Positions 34,600-46,410 are shown, numbered from the stretch's first letter. The stretch: DNA of 64,000 bases from Cyprinodon diabolis (GCA_030533445.1 CM060075.1:39889719-39953718), one strand, 5' to 3'. Translations and numbers: made by a program. Notes: generated by a model from the letters alone, not told the origin.

Positions 34600-34880
34600 G
34601 GTTGTAGCACCTTTAGAAGAGGCTCTAGGGCCCCCAGCATTGGTTCCCCCTTCCAGCTGTAGATCAGAGTCCTGGCAGAAGGTGAACCTCTGCTTGAAAC
34701 TCCAATCTGTTGCTTTTTTTAAGCTTCCTTACCTCCATCTTTAATAAACCTGTCTCTAAAAAATCCCCACAGCATGATGCTGCCACCACCATGCTTCACT
34801 GAGTGGATGGTATCATCAGCCTGATCTGCAGTGATACTTTTCTATCCCACACAGACTGGAGACTTGGATTTTGCTCTTAT
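34600..34880 (-). pseudogene. Tc1-like transposase relic (antisense)
   Basis: On the plus strand CCCCACAGCATGATGCTGCC then ACCACCATGCTTCACTGAG (34767-34802) is the reverse complement of the Tc1 KHGGGSIMLWG box. Upstream words fit decayed flanking transposase. No ends were recognised. Confidence 0.65.
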
Positions 34881-35529
34881 TTATAACACAGGTACTTTCT
34901 ACATAAAAGGATCTCAACACTTTTTTAGATTTTTATATTTAAAACTGGAATAAATCCCAATAAGAGACACTGATTTATGTGGTGTGAAGGTAACAAAGTA
35001 AGACAAGTTCAACAGGTATGAATAATTGAACGAAACACTGGAAGAAAAAAGACGTTCTCCTTCAGAGGAAGCAGTGGAGGACGATCCACGCTGTCCTCTG
35101 AGTCAGTCTCAGCCTGCTGCTGCTGCGCTTTTTATTTTTATTTTATACTTCCTGCTCTGCTGCAGTGACCCAGTTTTTGCCCCCATGAATCAATAAACAT
35201 CATCTCCTCTCTTTATCGGCCCAATGCCGCCTGACAAACAAACAAAGCTGTGCAGGAATTTGTCAAGATGACAGAAAACAGACGGAGAAGGTGGTGGATT
35301 CTTTCCATTTTCCTCCTTGTTGGCGTTTCGTCTCAGGCTTGTATGTCAATCAGGAAACATTCAAAGTTTTCACTGATGCTACGAAGGCCTCAGTCTCAGC
35401 ACACCGCACAAAGATGTCTAACAAATAACATTTGTATTGATATAGACTATTTATAACATTTAATAAAGCAGCTCCTGCATCAGTTGGATATTTTTTGTTT
35501 GTCTAAAACATAAAGCCGTATTTTAACAA

Positions 35530-35770
35530 AAAGTCAAGGTGGGAAAGCATCAGCACTGACCTTAGAGAAGCAATCATTGCTGCCCATCAGTCTGGAACTG
35601 ATATAAAAGCTTTTAAAGCCCATGACTCTAAAGTAAAAATGTTATTTTGAAGAGGAAAGCGTTTAAGATGGTTGCTGATCTCACTGGAAGCAGCGCTCAG
35701 AGAGATGATAAAAACCCAAGAACTCCATCTCTGATGCTACAGGCCTGTTTTATCAGGCTGCATCTCAGGG
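35530..35770 (+). pseudogene. Tc1-like transposase N-terminal relic
   Basis: Reads approximately DLREAIIAAHQSGTDIKAF near 35560-35620, then GCGCTCAGAGAGATGATAAA and AACCCAAGAACTCCATCTC. This order resembles the N-terminal DNA-binding part of a common fish Tc1 family. It is multiply frameshifted and without terminal repeats. Confidence 0.45.
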
Positions 35771-36508
35771 TTGATACAGGAATGAGTAACTCATTTAATG
35801 CTTTTTAATGCTATTAAAAATCATTTTAATGCCATCAACAGGTACCCATGACTCAGAAAACACAGAAAAATCCTTCATCATCTTTAGCGCCGACAAGCTG
35901 CAGCCACTTTTGTTCCAACTTGCATTTTTCCCTTTTTCTCCGCCTCGAGCTTCTTTTCCGAACATACGGCTTTACGATCAATCGGAAGCACTTCCATGCA
36001 AATATATCACGATTTTATATATCTGATTAAATTGTTTTTATATACTTTTTTTTTAATAAAGCATTTTAAATGGCACGATAATCACATTTAATGAATTTTA
36101 ATGTCAATTAACCTCTTAACATCCACATTTTGGGAAATTCTCGCCTATTTTTCATACCCAAATGGAAAAGCAAATAACTTAGATCCATTATTTTAAAGCT
36201 AATACCTTCTAGTTTCTAAAATTGGGTGAGTAGAACACAGCCCAAGCTGCATCAGTTCAAACATGACTCAAAGTTGTTTCTTTATCCTTGAGAATAATCT
36301 ATATTTTTTAACATGCTTGGTTGTTGTGGCTGCTTTGTCATGTTTACATTTTGACATGCTGCTATATCTGTGTTAATTGTGTTTTGGTGCTCACTGTGTT
36401 CATAAAATGATCTTGGTGGTTGAATTGTGGAGAGTCTAAGCTTTCCAATGATGTCGTACATGTCTATATTGGTAAACATTTTACCGGTGTAATTTTCTTG
36501 CATTTTGA

Positions 36509-37220
36509 GTTATTAGTAGAAATGCACAATATAATCGGCCCCCTATCGGTATCGGCCTGTATCGGCGTTAAAACTGAATATCGGAAATCGGCCACCCCAC
36601 CGATATTTAACCCGATATTTGATCAGCTTCTGAGTTCCTAAAGTCTAAAAATTAAAAAAAATACTACTTCTTATTCTTCCTTAAAAACTTCTAAAGACGA
36701 GGGAAAAAATATTGATACATTAAAATATCCCAATATCTTCATATGCTGATATATTGCCATTTAAAAACACCATATCAATCTCTTTTACTAATGAAATATT
36801 GCTATATGTCATCGTTATGCTACGAAATCCCCCGAAAATTCACAAAATTTTGCCATATTTTTATATGTTGATATATTGACGCGGTATCGATCTATTTTAC
36901 TAACAAAATCTCACGAGAATTTGCAAAATATCACGATATTTTGTAACAGAATGATGAAATTTCACGAGATTTTGAAAGTAAAATAGATCGATACCGCGTT
37001 TTTAAAAATCAATTTGATATCAGCATATGAAAATATATTTGAGTTTATTATTTTTCCAAAGTGTCAGAAATGGATAACAAAACTGCTATTTTCAATGACT
37101 ACTTATTTTTGTCCAGCTTTAACATCGGTATCGATATCGGTTATCGGCTACATGAGTTTTAAAATATCGGCATATCGGATATCGGCCAAAATCCCAATAT
37201 CGTGCATCCCTAGTAATTAG
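36509..37220. mobile_element. hAT MITE with internal palindrome
   Basis: The element 36517-37212 (696 bp) runs from TAGAAATGCACAATATAATC to CAATATCGTGCATCCCTA. Flanks GTTATTAG and GTAATTAG match at 7 of 8. Inside, 22-bp arms beginning CGCGGTATCGATC lie at 36880-36901 and, inverted, at 36977-36998, so the middle can fold as a hairpin. ATCGG repeats fill both subterminal zones. Confidence 0.82.
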
Positions 37221-37223
37221 ATT

Positions 37224-37259
37224 TAATAACTCAGAATTACATCTAATTCTGAGTTATTA
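37224..37259. repeat. Perfect 16-bp hairpin
   Basis: The arm TAATAACTCAGAATTA (37224-37239), a CATC loop and a perfect complement (37244-37259). It starts 4 bp after the target duplication of the adjacent MITE; a third partial copy of the arm follows at 37273-37281. Confidence 0.9.
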
Positions 37260-37289
37260 GATGTAATTTATCTAATAACTCGGTGGGTT

Positions 37290-39379
37290 TTGAGAGCTTA
37301 AGGCCTTAATTTAAAAAATAATCCTTTTAATGACTTTTTTTCACCGATAAGGACGGCCTTACGTAAACATATCACCAGAAATGACAATTTAGAGGACCAC
37401 TTATTTAGATGATCCACCCAGAAAAAGAACACCCTCCACTACACCGTGTTTACTTGTCTATGTGTAGAACTGCTAAACAATCTTTATACACGTCAAACAC
37501 TACTTGGAAATAAAGCATTTCTGATTCTGAAGCTGCAACCTGCAGCAAAGCTTTATGCTGCTTGTTTTAACAATGAATTTGAAGCAATCGCATCTGATGC
37601 TCCTTTTTTCTTTACCTTGGCGAATATAAATGACTGAAGCTTTTGTCTTTCTCATCAAGTTGTGGTGCTGATTTAGAGCTGATGAGCCCTTCTGCAGAAA
37701 TGTTTGCTCCTAGACTGAAATAATTATTTCTGTACCATTTTTGTTACTTTATATATAATTTAACATTCATGCTTGATATCTAACAATAATAGTTCCTATA
37801 AGAAGCTTTGCATCAAACTCCAAACACCATCAGCATCTAACTAAAGGCCATTAGCCATGACTTCCTCAATGAAATGTTTGCAGAGCTCAGAAGGTCAGAG
37901 CAACAGCTTTAAAATGACTGGTCTGTGGTGCACACGCAGATCAATAACTGGAATATTCATGAGGAAAGCTGGAGTTTATGCAGGCCGACTTCTGCGCAAG
38001 CATCCGATTCAGAAGGAGGACATTCCTCTGACAGGTTTCCAGAAACAACAGCAGTGACACGATGAGGAAGAAACAGGAGGACTAATGAGACAGAGAGGCT
38101 GACTGGAAAGGACACCCGGGTCCGTCTGATTCAAAACAGAACCAACAAGCAGCTCACAGCCCAACGGGTCTGAGGTGACCGTTCCTATGTCGGTTCGCTC
38201 GGCTCCAAGCCCAGAACACACAAAGTAAACATCTGGCTTGTGCCTGATCGACGCGACACAAACAGCTTCATCTTAGATGAAACGACGATGAAAGGATGCT
38301 CAGGGCAAAAAAAGGAAAATGAAAGAAGACGGAAAAAAGGGAAAGATGGAAATACAGAAGGATGCATTAATGAATGAGGAGCTTTAACACAGGAAACATT
38401 AGAGAACAGATGGAAAGGATGGAGGCTTTAGAGAGAAGACAGTGGAGGCAGCATGTAGGGGAGGCATGTATCCGGAGAAAGAGTCATCTTAAAGGGTCAT
38501 GTTTAGAATAATAACAAGTCTTCCTCATAAAGAAAGTGGAAAAAAACAGGCAGAAAAAGGCAAGATTATTAAAGGACGGTGGATTGACACAAACAAGAAT
38601 CAGGCTTTTTAAAATTCTGCAAACAAACATGGAAACATGTGGAGAAGAGGAGCATCAAACAGCCTGAAAACAGGATGATCAGGACAGGAACATGGATTTA
38701 ATCAGCGATAACAGCGGGAAAAAGGACGCAGGTTGGCACAAAATTAAAGAACCTCACAGGAGAGACAGGATTGTTAAATAACAGGATGACGATAACAACT
38801 GGAATGAATCCACTTTGGATCTAATGATGCTCAGAGACAACAGGAACACGAAGGCGATGATGACAGAAAATGAAACAGCCTGACAGTTATAGAGGCTTTC
38901 ATTCATTTTATTAGGACTTTGGCAAAACTTTCCCTACTTTTCAGGTAACATCTGACCTCTTTGTCTGTTTAAAAGCTGAAATCTAACAGGTGGAGGACAA
39001 AAGAAGAAGAGACCATCGCTTAAACATGAGCAACATCTGAAAATAACACCTTAACAGAAAAGCGACTAAACATCTGCCAGAGAAACCAATCCTCCTCCTG
39101 CTAACAACCCTCTGAAAATGACTTATCTGACAACAATGCAGACTTTTATCTGGTGACCAATGTTATCTGTGCTAAAGCAGTGATAAAACTCACTAGGATC
39201 TGATATTTTCATTCCTCAGACTGATTGGATCCAAATGCCACAAGACAAATGGGAGGAAGTAACCGTGACCAGCGGAAAAGAAAAAAAAAAAGAACATATA
39301 AAACAATCGGCTCCATTTGACTTGATGTGATCAGATATTTGATGAAATCCTCATTTGATTGGCTGATTAGTCCCCTTCC
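37290..39379. other. Unassigned stretch, partly purine-rich
   Basis: No gene is recognised. From about 38290 to 38600 the plus strand is strongly purine-rich (GGAAAATGAAAGAAGACGG and similar). The frames at 37857, 38009 and 38185 are low-complexity or domain-free. Confidence 0.45.
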
Positions 39380-39481
39380 TTAGAAACTAGTGTTGCACCG
39401 ATATAGATATCGGTATCGGCCGATACTGCACAGCCAGGTATTGGGGCCAAAAAATGGCATCGGTGCAACACTGTTAGAAAC
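39380..39481. mobile_element. 86-bp hAT-type MITE
   Basis: The element 39388-39473 lies between perfect duplications TTAGAAAC (39380-39387 and 39474-39481). It is nearly all terminal repeat: TAGTGTTGCACCGATATAG at the left and CATCGGTGCAACACTG at the right. It looks like a minimal version of the element at 25872-26772. Confidence 0.92.
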
Positions 39482-39584
39482 ATTTGCTAAACTATATGTA
39501 GCTAAACATTTAATACGAATAAACAAAAAATCTAACATCTAGGAATTATGGAAGGAAGAGCTTATGGGTATAAGTTGAATTAGA

Positions 39585-39604
39585 GGGGGGGGGGGGGGGG
39601 GGGG
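39585..39604 (+). repeat. 20-base poly-G tract
   Basis: An uninterrupted run of 20 G, capable of G-quadruplex formation on the plus strand. It lies about 700 bp from the endophilin start codon on the downstream, intron-1 side. Confidence 0.95.
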
Positions 39605-40259
39605 AAGAGTAAAATATGTGCCATGAAGGGATGCAAAAGCCAAATGAATGGGAAATACAGTATATTGGAGTTTTAAAGATAAACAGGATCAAAGGAAAAG
39701 CATGAATAAAGCAGATAAATAAATAAAGCAAAAGATGTGTGTAAAACGTGAAGGGAAGATGGAGGGATGACGATGGAAGAATGTGGAGGAGGATGGAGGG
39801 AATTCCCTGTTGCTTGAAGCAACAGCCAATCAGCTCTGCAGACTTCCAGCACAGAAACTGTTACATAATGTTACAGAAGGGGTTCACCCTCATTTTAACA
39901 GGAAAAAAAAGAAAAAAATCAGATATCGCGAGAATAATTAAAATGTCATCATAAAACTATCCATTCAATTATTTAATTGGAATAAAAACAAAAACAAAGA
40001 GACAAAATAAATATTTATAAACACACTTGTCAAGAGAAAGGTCAGAAAATAACATATCAGAGCTTTAAAAGGTTAAAATAAAGATATTAAAAACAATATT
40101 TTGGGAGAATTTTATTTCAATGTTAATAAGGCAAAGAGGACTGATTTAAGTAAAGATGCTCACTTCTATTACAAATAAAACAATTATTGTAGGAAAATAA
40201 TAATCCAAAGCATTTAAAATAAATAAAATATAAAAATAAATTGGGGATTTTTCTCTTAC

Positions 40260-40304
40260 CTGGGTGGCTTTATGGAATTGCTTTTTCAACCCCGCGACGG
40301 ACAT
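40260..40304 (-). CDS. sh3gl2: Endophilin-A1 first coding exon
   Basis: On the minus strand the ATG at 40304 opens 15 codons, MSVAGLKKQFHKATQ, ending at CAG followed directly by the donor GTAAGAG (40259 downward). This peptide is the exact N terminus of SH3GL2; SH3GL1 and SH3GL3 differ within it (KQFYKASQ and KQFHKASQ). Endophilin-A1 is a cytosolic BAR/SH3 protein that binds curved membrane and recruits dynamin and synaptojanin in synaptic vesicle endocytosis. This exon forms the start of the membrane-inserting helix H0. No further endophilin exon was recognised at lower coordinates, so intron 1 probably runs past the left edge of the window. The start context (CAGAGATGT) has a purine at -3. 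A 45-bp exon is too short for ORF callers. Confidence 0.9.
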
Positions 40305-40620
40305 CTCTGTTCGGGTTCACAGGCAGAAATAAAGAGCAGAAACTGGATCTGAGAGAATTTTTTCCCGCTAATTGGAGAATTTAAATCACGTTTAAAGGAG
40401 AAATTATCGATAAATCCTTAAAGAGCCGCGAATTCGGTCCGTTTTATCCGAGAAAACTGGAGGAAAGAGGAGCCAACGAGGATGATGATTGTTAGACCAA
40501 ACCCAGCTGGATCTATTTTCAGGCTGACGGAGATCGTCTAATGAACAGATGAGCCACCCAACCTGGAAACCTGTGGCGATCTTTGGCATCATTTAGATCT
40601 AATCAGTCAACTCTGATAGA
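40305..40620 (-). promoter_or_regulatory. sh3gl2: Probable endophilin 5' UTR and promoter region
   Basis: Sequence immediately upstream of the start codon is less AT-rich than the surroundings and contains several CpG sites (CGCGG near 40428, CCGAATTCGCGG on the minus strand). No clear TATA box or mapped start site can be assigned; the role is inferred from position only. It appears free of the repeats that crowd the neighbourhood. Confidence 0.45.
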
Positions 40621-41318
40621 TCAGACCTTATTTAAATTCTACATGTATTCATTGTAATGCTTGTTATGACTCATTTAGAATGGAAATTTTAAGACAAAAA
40701 ATAGCCATGAAAGAATGTTTCCTTAAATCCATGCCTCCTTTCAGAATTGTTTCAGTTTTTCAATTATGCTAATGTTTTTCTTTATAAATTTTATAAATAT
40801 ATAAATTCTACAAACCTTTTAAATCTCTTGAATCATCTGTTTAATATCTATTACTCTAACTGTAATGACAAAAACACTTCTTAAAACCTTTTTTTATTTG
40901 ATTAAAGCAGAATCAGACAGATTTTTGTAAGTTAAAAGTTCAGGCATGATGTGTTGATTATAGTTTGCGTTATCATAATTTTAGGTCAATAAGTTGCTTA
41001 ACTTTATTTAAAGTATATTGAGATTACAATGGCAGTCCACTGCTCCCCAAGGGGATGGGTTAAAATACAGAGAGTCAATTTCGCCATTATTGGACAACAA
41101 AGGGATTTACATTACATTTTACGGTGGAGCTCAGGTTCTAATCACATTTAACTTGATCTATCTCATCTGGTGTATGAACAGCTTTTATTAACAAGCCTTT
41201 AAAACAGGCTCTATCAAATAGTCCCAGAAACCATTTAAGTATATTAGTTGGTCAACTTTTCAAACATTTTTATATTTTATCATCCAATTTTGGAATCAGT
41301 AATAAAGTTTAGCATTCA
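40621..41318. other. Unassigned 5' flank
   Basis: About 700 bp of AT-rich DNA upstream of the endophilin exon. No gene or repeat is recognised. Confidence 0.45.
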
Positions 41319-41819
41319 CTCTAGTGCGGAGGTCTTCAACAGGGGGTCCGTGACACCTAGGGGGTCGCAGAGTTACTGCATGGGGGTCGCGAAAGTTTTG
41401 ATTGATTAGATCTTTTTTTATATTTCTCCCTGCAATTTTTTTTCCACTAATTGAAAGGTCTTTAAATACACATTAACATGAACTCAACACACTGTAGTAA
41501 ACAAATAAATGGAGGCAGAAGATGTCTTTTAGTCATCAATGCACACATTCAGCGACACACAGGAGCTCTTTCAAGCTGGGCACCGTTTCATTCACAACAC
41601 CTGTCCCATCAACCATCAACCAGGAATCAGAAATACTTTAATAATCCCTGGGAGGGATTACTTTCGTTACATTACTCTATATGTAATAGAGGGACTATAG
41701 GAGCAGTTTGATTTAACAATTTTTTCATACAATTTATATAATTAGGGGGTCCCCGCTCCATCTCACCATCAGTTTGGGGGTCCTTGGCCTGGAAAACGTT
41801 GAAGACCCCTGCTCTAGTG
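41319..41819 (+). mobile_element. Charlie-like hAT MITE, copy 2
   Basis: The element 41327-41811 (485 bp) has a perfect 8-bp duplication CTCTAGTG (41319-41326 and 41812-41819). Its ends are CGGAGGTCTTCAACAGGG and GTTGAAGACCCCTG. It is longer than copy 1 at 32813 because it retains about 130 bp (around 41633-41770) that copy 1 has lost. Confidence 0.93.
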
Positions 41820-43669
41820 TGTTCAGCAGATTACAGTAGTTTTGTAGATTGAACCAGTTACAGTTTGCTCAATGTTCCTCTTAAAGCTCTGAGCTGAACA
41901 AAATTTCTGTTCTGCAAGCACCAGTTCCACCTGTATAAGAAAGCAAAACAGTATTGTCGACTAGTAATTAATATAAGGTCATAATTTTTAAAACTTGAGT
42001 CCTATTGTGTAGAAACTCTGGCCCACACAGTGGTGTACTGATAAAGATAGAAAAGAAAAACCTTAATGCAGTAACTTCCTTAAAAGCCATACATTTTTAA
42101 TGTTTTATATATCTGAATTAATTAATCATTAGTATTAATGTTTTTTATAGTTTTGCTCCATCTCTGATCATTTTGTTTTATTTATGATGTTGGACAAACT
42201 ATAGAATTGTCATTGAGGTCTCCAATTAAAATTTAAAAATTTAAATTTAAATGTAAGTTTTTTAACTGTCTTTAATGCTGCTTGGTTGCTTAAATTATAT
42301 AGTTTTGGGTTTTTCTTTATGAACCAAATCTAGATCATGAGCTCACATGGAAATCGATCTTTATGCAGAGGAACATTTTGAACGACCGAATATTTTTTTT
42401 TTTCCCAACAAGTTGAAATTTCTCATCCCTTATCCTCTGAAGGGTCCTTCGTGCATAATTATACGATCTTTGGCAGAGAGCAAGCTGTACCGTTTTTTCT
42501 GTCACGTGAACACGCCGCCCTCTAGCATCCACGCGCCGCCCTGCAGAGCACGAGATTTTTCCTTAGATTAGCGGCTTTTACAAGTTTGAAATCGTGGCGT
42601 CATTTTAATGATCAAAGGTGTCGTCTTTAAACTGGGGTTAAAATGGTTTAAAGGAGGAGACAAAAAGAATAAGAGCTGAGGTTAGTGGGGTTCGGCGTTT
42701 CAGCACCATGGATAGCTCAACAGGAGGTCTGATGGCGCATTTACTTACCCCCGGAAAATTAGAGAGTCAATAGGAATAAATAAAGATTGTTTATAAAGAT
42801 AAAATATTCAAACTCGCACTGAAAGAACAATTTCGTACACTAATAACAATCATGCAACCATTTTATACTTTCTGTGTTTAAAAAAAAAAAACATTTTATT
42901 GCGTTGCGTTTTCTGTTTTTGTCAATGCAAAAAAAGCCTTTTAGAGAGTGTAATCTGAATTAATTTTTCTTAAGAAGAATCCGACCTGGAAGCAGATTGT
43001 GGGTCTCTGCTGCCCTCTTGTGGTGCATTCCAATATCACAACAGGTTTTACATCAATGAAAGCGTGTGGGCACGATTCTTAGTGTTTAGCATATTAAGAT
43101 AAAGAAAACACGAATCACAAACCAAGTAAGATGGAGATCAACACTTCATTTTTTATTCAACATGCAATACAACTATAATTATATAAAATGTGGTTAAATA
43201 TTAAAGGGAAAAAAAGTCATGGCCATCATTATTGTTTGTATAGAGCAGTGTCTGCAATGGACTCTAACAGCAGTAAGGAGGAAGGAATTTATATATGATT
43301 TGCTGCTTTGTATTGTTCAAGTCATAATAATTTTAGGATATTTATTTACACAGAATTGACAGCATTCTTTCCAGAAGAAATTATTTAATGTTTATTGTCA
43401 TTTAGTCTATTTACAAATGTAAATTTTGATTTTTTTTTTTAAAGCTATAACAAGAGAAATTTGGAAAGATCTCTGCACAATTTGCAATTTACTTCTACTT
43501 TTATTTCAATTTAGTTATGATCTATGGCGGATTTTATTCAATACATTGCTAAGCACTGGTTTTAAATCTAAAGTAAAACCTTTTCTTGGGAAATCGGATC
43601 ATAATCGTGTTTTTTTCTTCTCAGAATATAAGCCACTTTTTAAAAGACAATCTGCATTAAAAAAACTGT
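41820..43669. other. Unassigned stretch
   Basis: About 1.85 kb. Around 42450-42550 is a GC-richer segment (CACGTGAACACGCCGCCCTC) with a minus-strand 65-codon frame of no recognised family. The 81-codon frame at 43426-43671 has no domain. Possibly old repeats. Confidence 0.4.
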
Positions 43670-44550
43670 AAGAAAATGGTCATAGGAAGCTGAAGAAGCC
43701 CTGCAAGTTTGTTTTGAGGCTACAGAATGGGATGCACAGTGTCAGCCATATGGAGAGGACATCAATGCAATGACGGAGTGTTTAACTGACTACATAAACT
43801 TCCATGACGATAATACCATCTCTAATACTACAGTGAAATGCTTCCACATCATATGTCCTTGGCCACAAGTGATCTGAAGTATCTGCTTAACAAGAAACAA
43901 TGATCCTTTAGGAAGGAAGAGATGTATACAGAAGCAACTTAAAGTCCATATAAGAGAAGCAAGGAGGCATAGAGGAAGAGACTGGATAGCAAGCTCCAGC
44001 AATATCAGAGATGTGTGGTCAGGGATGAAGAAGATCACAGAAGGCAGAAAGATGATCTTACAGAACTGAATACATTCGTCACTAGATATAGTTCAGGAAC
44101 AAGCTCAGCATCCTGCTCTCTTGTCCGCAGTCAAATGGACATCCTCTCCTCCTTTGACCCCAAACTTCACGCCTCAAATGTTCCATCCTCCATTTCTGCA
44201 ATGGACTCTGCTGCTTCTGCTCATTTTTATCTGCAGCCAAAACCTCCTCAACATTAGGCTGACCCAAATAACAGATCCAGTGATGTGGAAGACCTCCTGC
44301 CTTGTTCCGGTACCGAAGAACACTGCTGCTCTGACATCCAACATCATGAAGATCCTAGAGAGACTTCTGTTGGTTTATCTCAGGCAGCAAACAAGCGGCT
44401 AATGCGGTTGCGTTGGAGTTGATGATGTCATCATACACCTGCTTCAACAAACCCACTGTCATTTAGACAAGGCAGAAAGCACTGTGAGGATCACATTCTT
44501 TGTTTTCTACGGTGCATTTAACACATTCAGCCTGACTTATATTGTTTATG
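43670..44550 (+). pseudogene. Rex-type LINE ORF2, 5' part
   Basis: A degraded non-LTR retrotransposon polyprotein. Recognisable pieces in order are the endonuclease-RT linker words DWDAQCQPYGEDINAMTECL near 43727-43788, KVHIREARRHR near 43948, ELNTFVTRYSS at 44067, and the early RT motif VMWKTSCLVPVPKN at 44282 followed by ALTSNIMKILERLL at 44329. Frameshifts and stops are frequent. The LINE copies itself by target-primed reverse transcription when intact; this one is dead. The Rex1/CR1 assignment is from recall. It is interrupted at about 44555 by an antisense Tc1 relic and resumes near 45640. Confidence 0.8.
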
Positions 44551-44554
44551 TACA

Positions 44555-45640
44555 GAAAATATTCAGACTCCCTTTTACATTTTTCACTCTGTTTCATTGC
44601 AGCCATTTGCTTCAATCAAAAGTTGATTTCATTTATCATTAATGTACACAGAAAAAATAATGTAGAAGTTTTGGAAATTCATTAAAGAAGATAAACTGAA
44701 TACCACTTGGTCATTAGTATTCAGACTCTTCTCTCAGTATTGAGCAGATCCTCCCATTTGCCCTAGAACAGCAACAAGTCTTCTTGGGAATGATGCAACA
44801 AGTTTTCCAAACCTGGATTTAGGGATCCTCTGCTATTCCTCCAGACCGTCTCCAGTTATGTCAGGTTGGATGGTGAACGTTGGTTAGCAGCCGTTTTCGG
44901 GTATTACAGAAATGCTCAACTGGGTTTCGTCAGGAAGGGTCTCAGAATTGTTTTCTTGGCCACTCCTTTGTTATTTTAGCTGTGTGCTTAGCGTTGTCTG
45001 GTTGGAAGGTGAACCTTTGGCCCTGTCTGAGGTGCTGAACATCGGGAACAGGTTTTCCACCAGAGGTTTTATTACTCTTTCCTTCAACTGCAACCAGCTA
45101 TCCTGTCCTATCAGCTCAAAAATCCCCATTGCATGATGCTGCCGCCACCATGTTTCAATGTTGGGGTTGTATTGGGCAGAAGATGAGCATTAGCTGGGTT
45201 TCTCCTCACATACTGCTTAGATTTAGCTCCAAAAAAAGGTTCAGTCTTGGTCTCATCAGAACAGATCATCCTATCTCTCAGTCATGCCCCATGGGTCTTT
45301 TAGGAAACTCGTGATCCTGAAGCCGAAGGGACGTTTTTTGGCAAACTCTTTGTGGAACTTTCTCCCATCTCCCTGCTGCATCTCAGCCACAGGGATTTTA
45401 GGGATCTTTTCTCACCGACAGTCTATGAAAAGTTTTATTCATCTCAAGCTTCTTTCATTGAAGGATCATGAAGACCTCTGGGCTCTTATGAACCTTGAGT
45501 GATGCAGAAATTCCTTTCTGACAAGTCCGGGCCTTGCCGCAGGGGGTAGAACCATCTCAAGGAGTATCATGATATTTAATGTTTTCTTTATTTTTTAATA
45601 AATCAGTAGAATATTTTACATTTCTGTTGTTTTTTTTCCA
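44555..45640 (-). pseudogene. Tc1-like transposon relic inside the LINE (antisense)
   Basis: The left end after TA reads CAGAAAATATTCAGACTCCC, the usual end of a fish Tc1 family (GTATTCAGACCCC). The antisense transposase is recognisable: CCCATTGCATGATGCTGCCG then CCACCATGTTTCAATG (45124-45159) is the complement of the KHGGGSIMLWG box, and TTGGTCTCATCAGAACAGAT (45248-45267) is the complement of the SDETK box. Frames are broken. The right end was not identified. Confidence 0.75.
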
Positions 45641-46195
45641 GTCCTGTCATCTGCAATACTCTGACTCTGCAGTCACTGGGTGCATCAGAGATGGACAATA
45701 AGCTGAGTACAGAGAGCTGGTGAACTGCTTTGTTGCATGGTGGGAAAACAATCATCTGATCCTGAATGTGAACAAAACAAGTGATGGTTGTAGGTTTCAG
45801 AAAATACGAGTTGAAACCTATTAATATCAAGGGAGAAGAAGTGGAGGTGGTGGAAGAGATTAAAACCTTGGTTAAATACCACCTGGACAAAAAACACGAC
45901 TGGGGACACAATTGTGAAGCCGTCTACAAGAAAGGACAGAGTAGATTGTAATTTCTAAGGAAGTTTAGGTCCTTAAGTGTTTAAAGCAAGATGCTAAATC
46001 TCTTCTACAAGTCTGGTGAGGAGAGCGTGATCTCTTCTTCCATCTTCTGCAGGGGTAACAGTATTAGAGCTAATCACTTAAAGAAGCTCAACAACCTGAT
46101 AAAGAAGGCCAGCTCTGTTCTGGAACCTCTGAAGATTATTTTACAAAGAAGAATTCTTCATGAGATTAATAAAGTATTTTGGAACTGAATTGATA
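45640..46195 (+). pseudogene. Rex-type LINE ORF2, 3' part and tail
   Basis: Continues the same LINE: QYSDSAVTGCI at 45652 (the YSDDSA catalytic box with one D lost), LVNCFVAWWENNHLILNVNK, GFRKYELKPINIKGEEVEVV and, after frameshifts, KLNNLIKKASSVLEPL near 46088. It ends with the tail GAGATTAATAAAGTATTTTG (46160-46179). The catalytic aspartate loss and frameshifts make it inactive. Confidence 0.82.
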
Positions 46196-46365
46196 TCCCC
46201 ATCACTAGAGGGAGCCATGCAAGCAGGCATAAAAGGTGCTGCAGTTTCTGTTATGGAGTATAATATTATAAAATCACTGATCTCTCTTTATTTATGGCCT
46301 GAAAAAATTGAAGCAAACGGCTGCCATATTGGAACCCCCCACTCCCATGGAGCCGGGACCTAAAA

Positions 46366-46407
46366 ATGCCTACATGTCTAGTATTTGGCTGCAAAAACAA
46401 GATATAG
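46366..46407 (+). pseudogene. Possible THAP-domain start
   Basis: The frame MPTCLVFGCKNK followed by a stop resembles the first residues of THAP zinc fingers (C-x4-C). It is cut off just 3' of this point by the Tc1 insertion at 46413. Continuation on the far side was not found. It may be the remnant of a P-element-like transposase or a THAP gene copy. Confidence 0.3.
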
Positions 46408-46410
46408 AAA

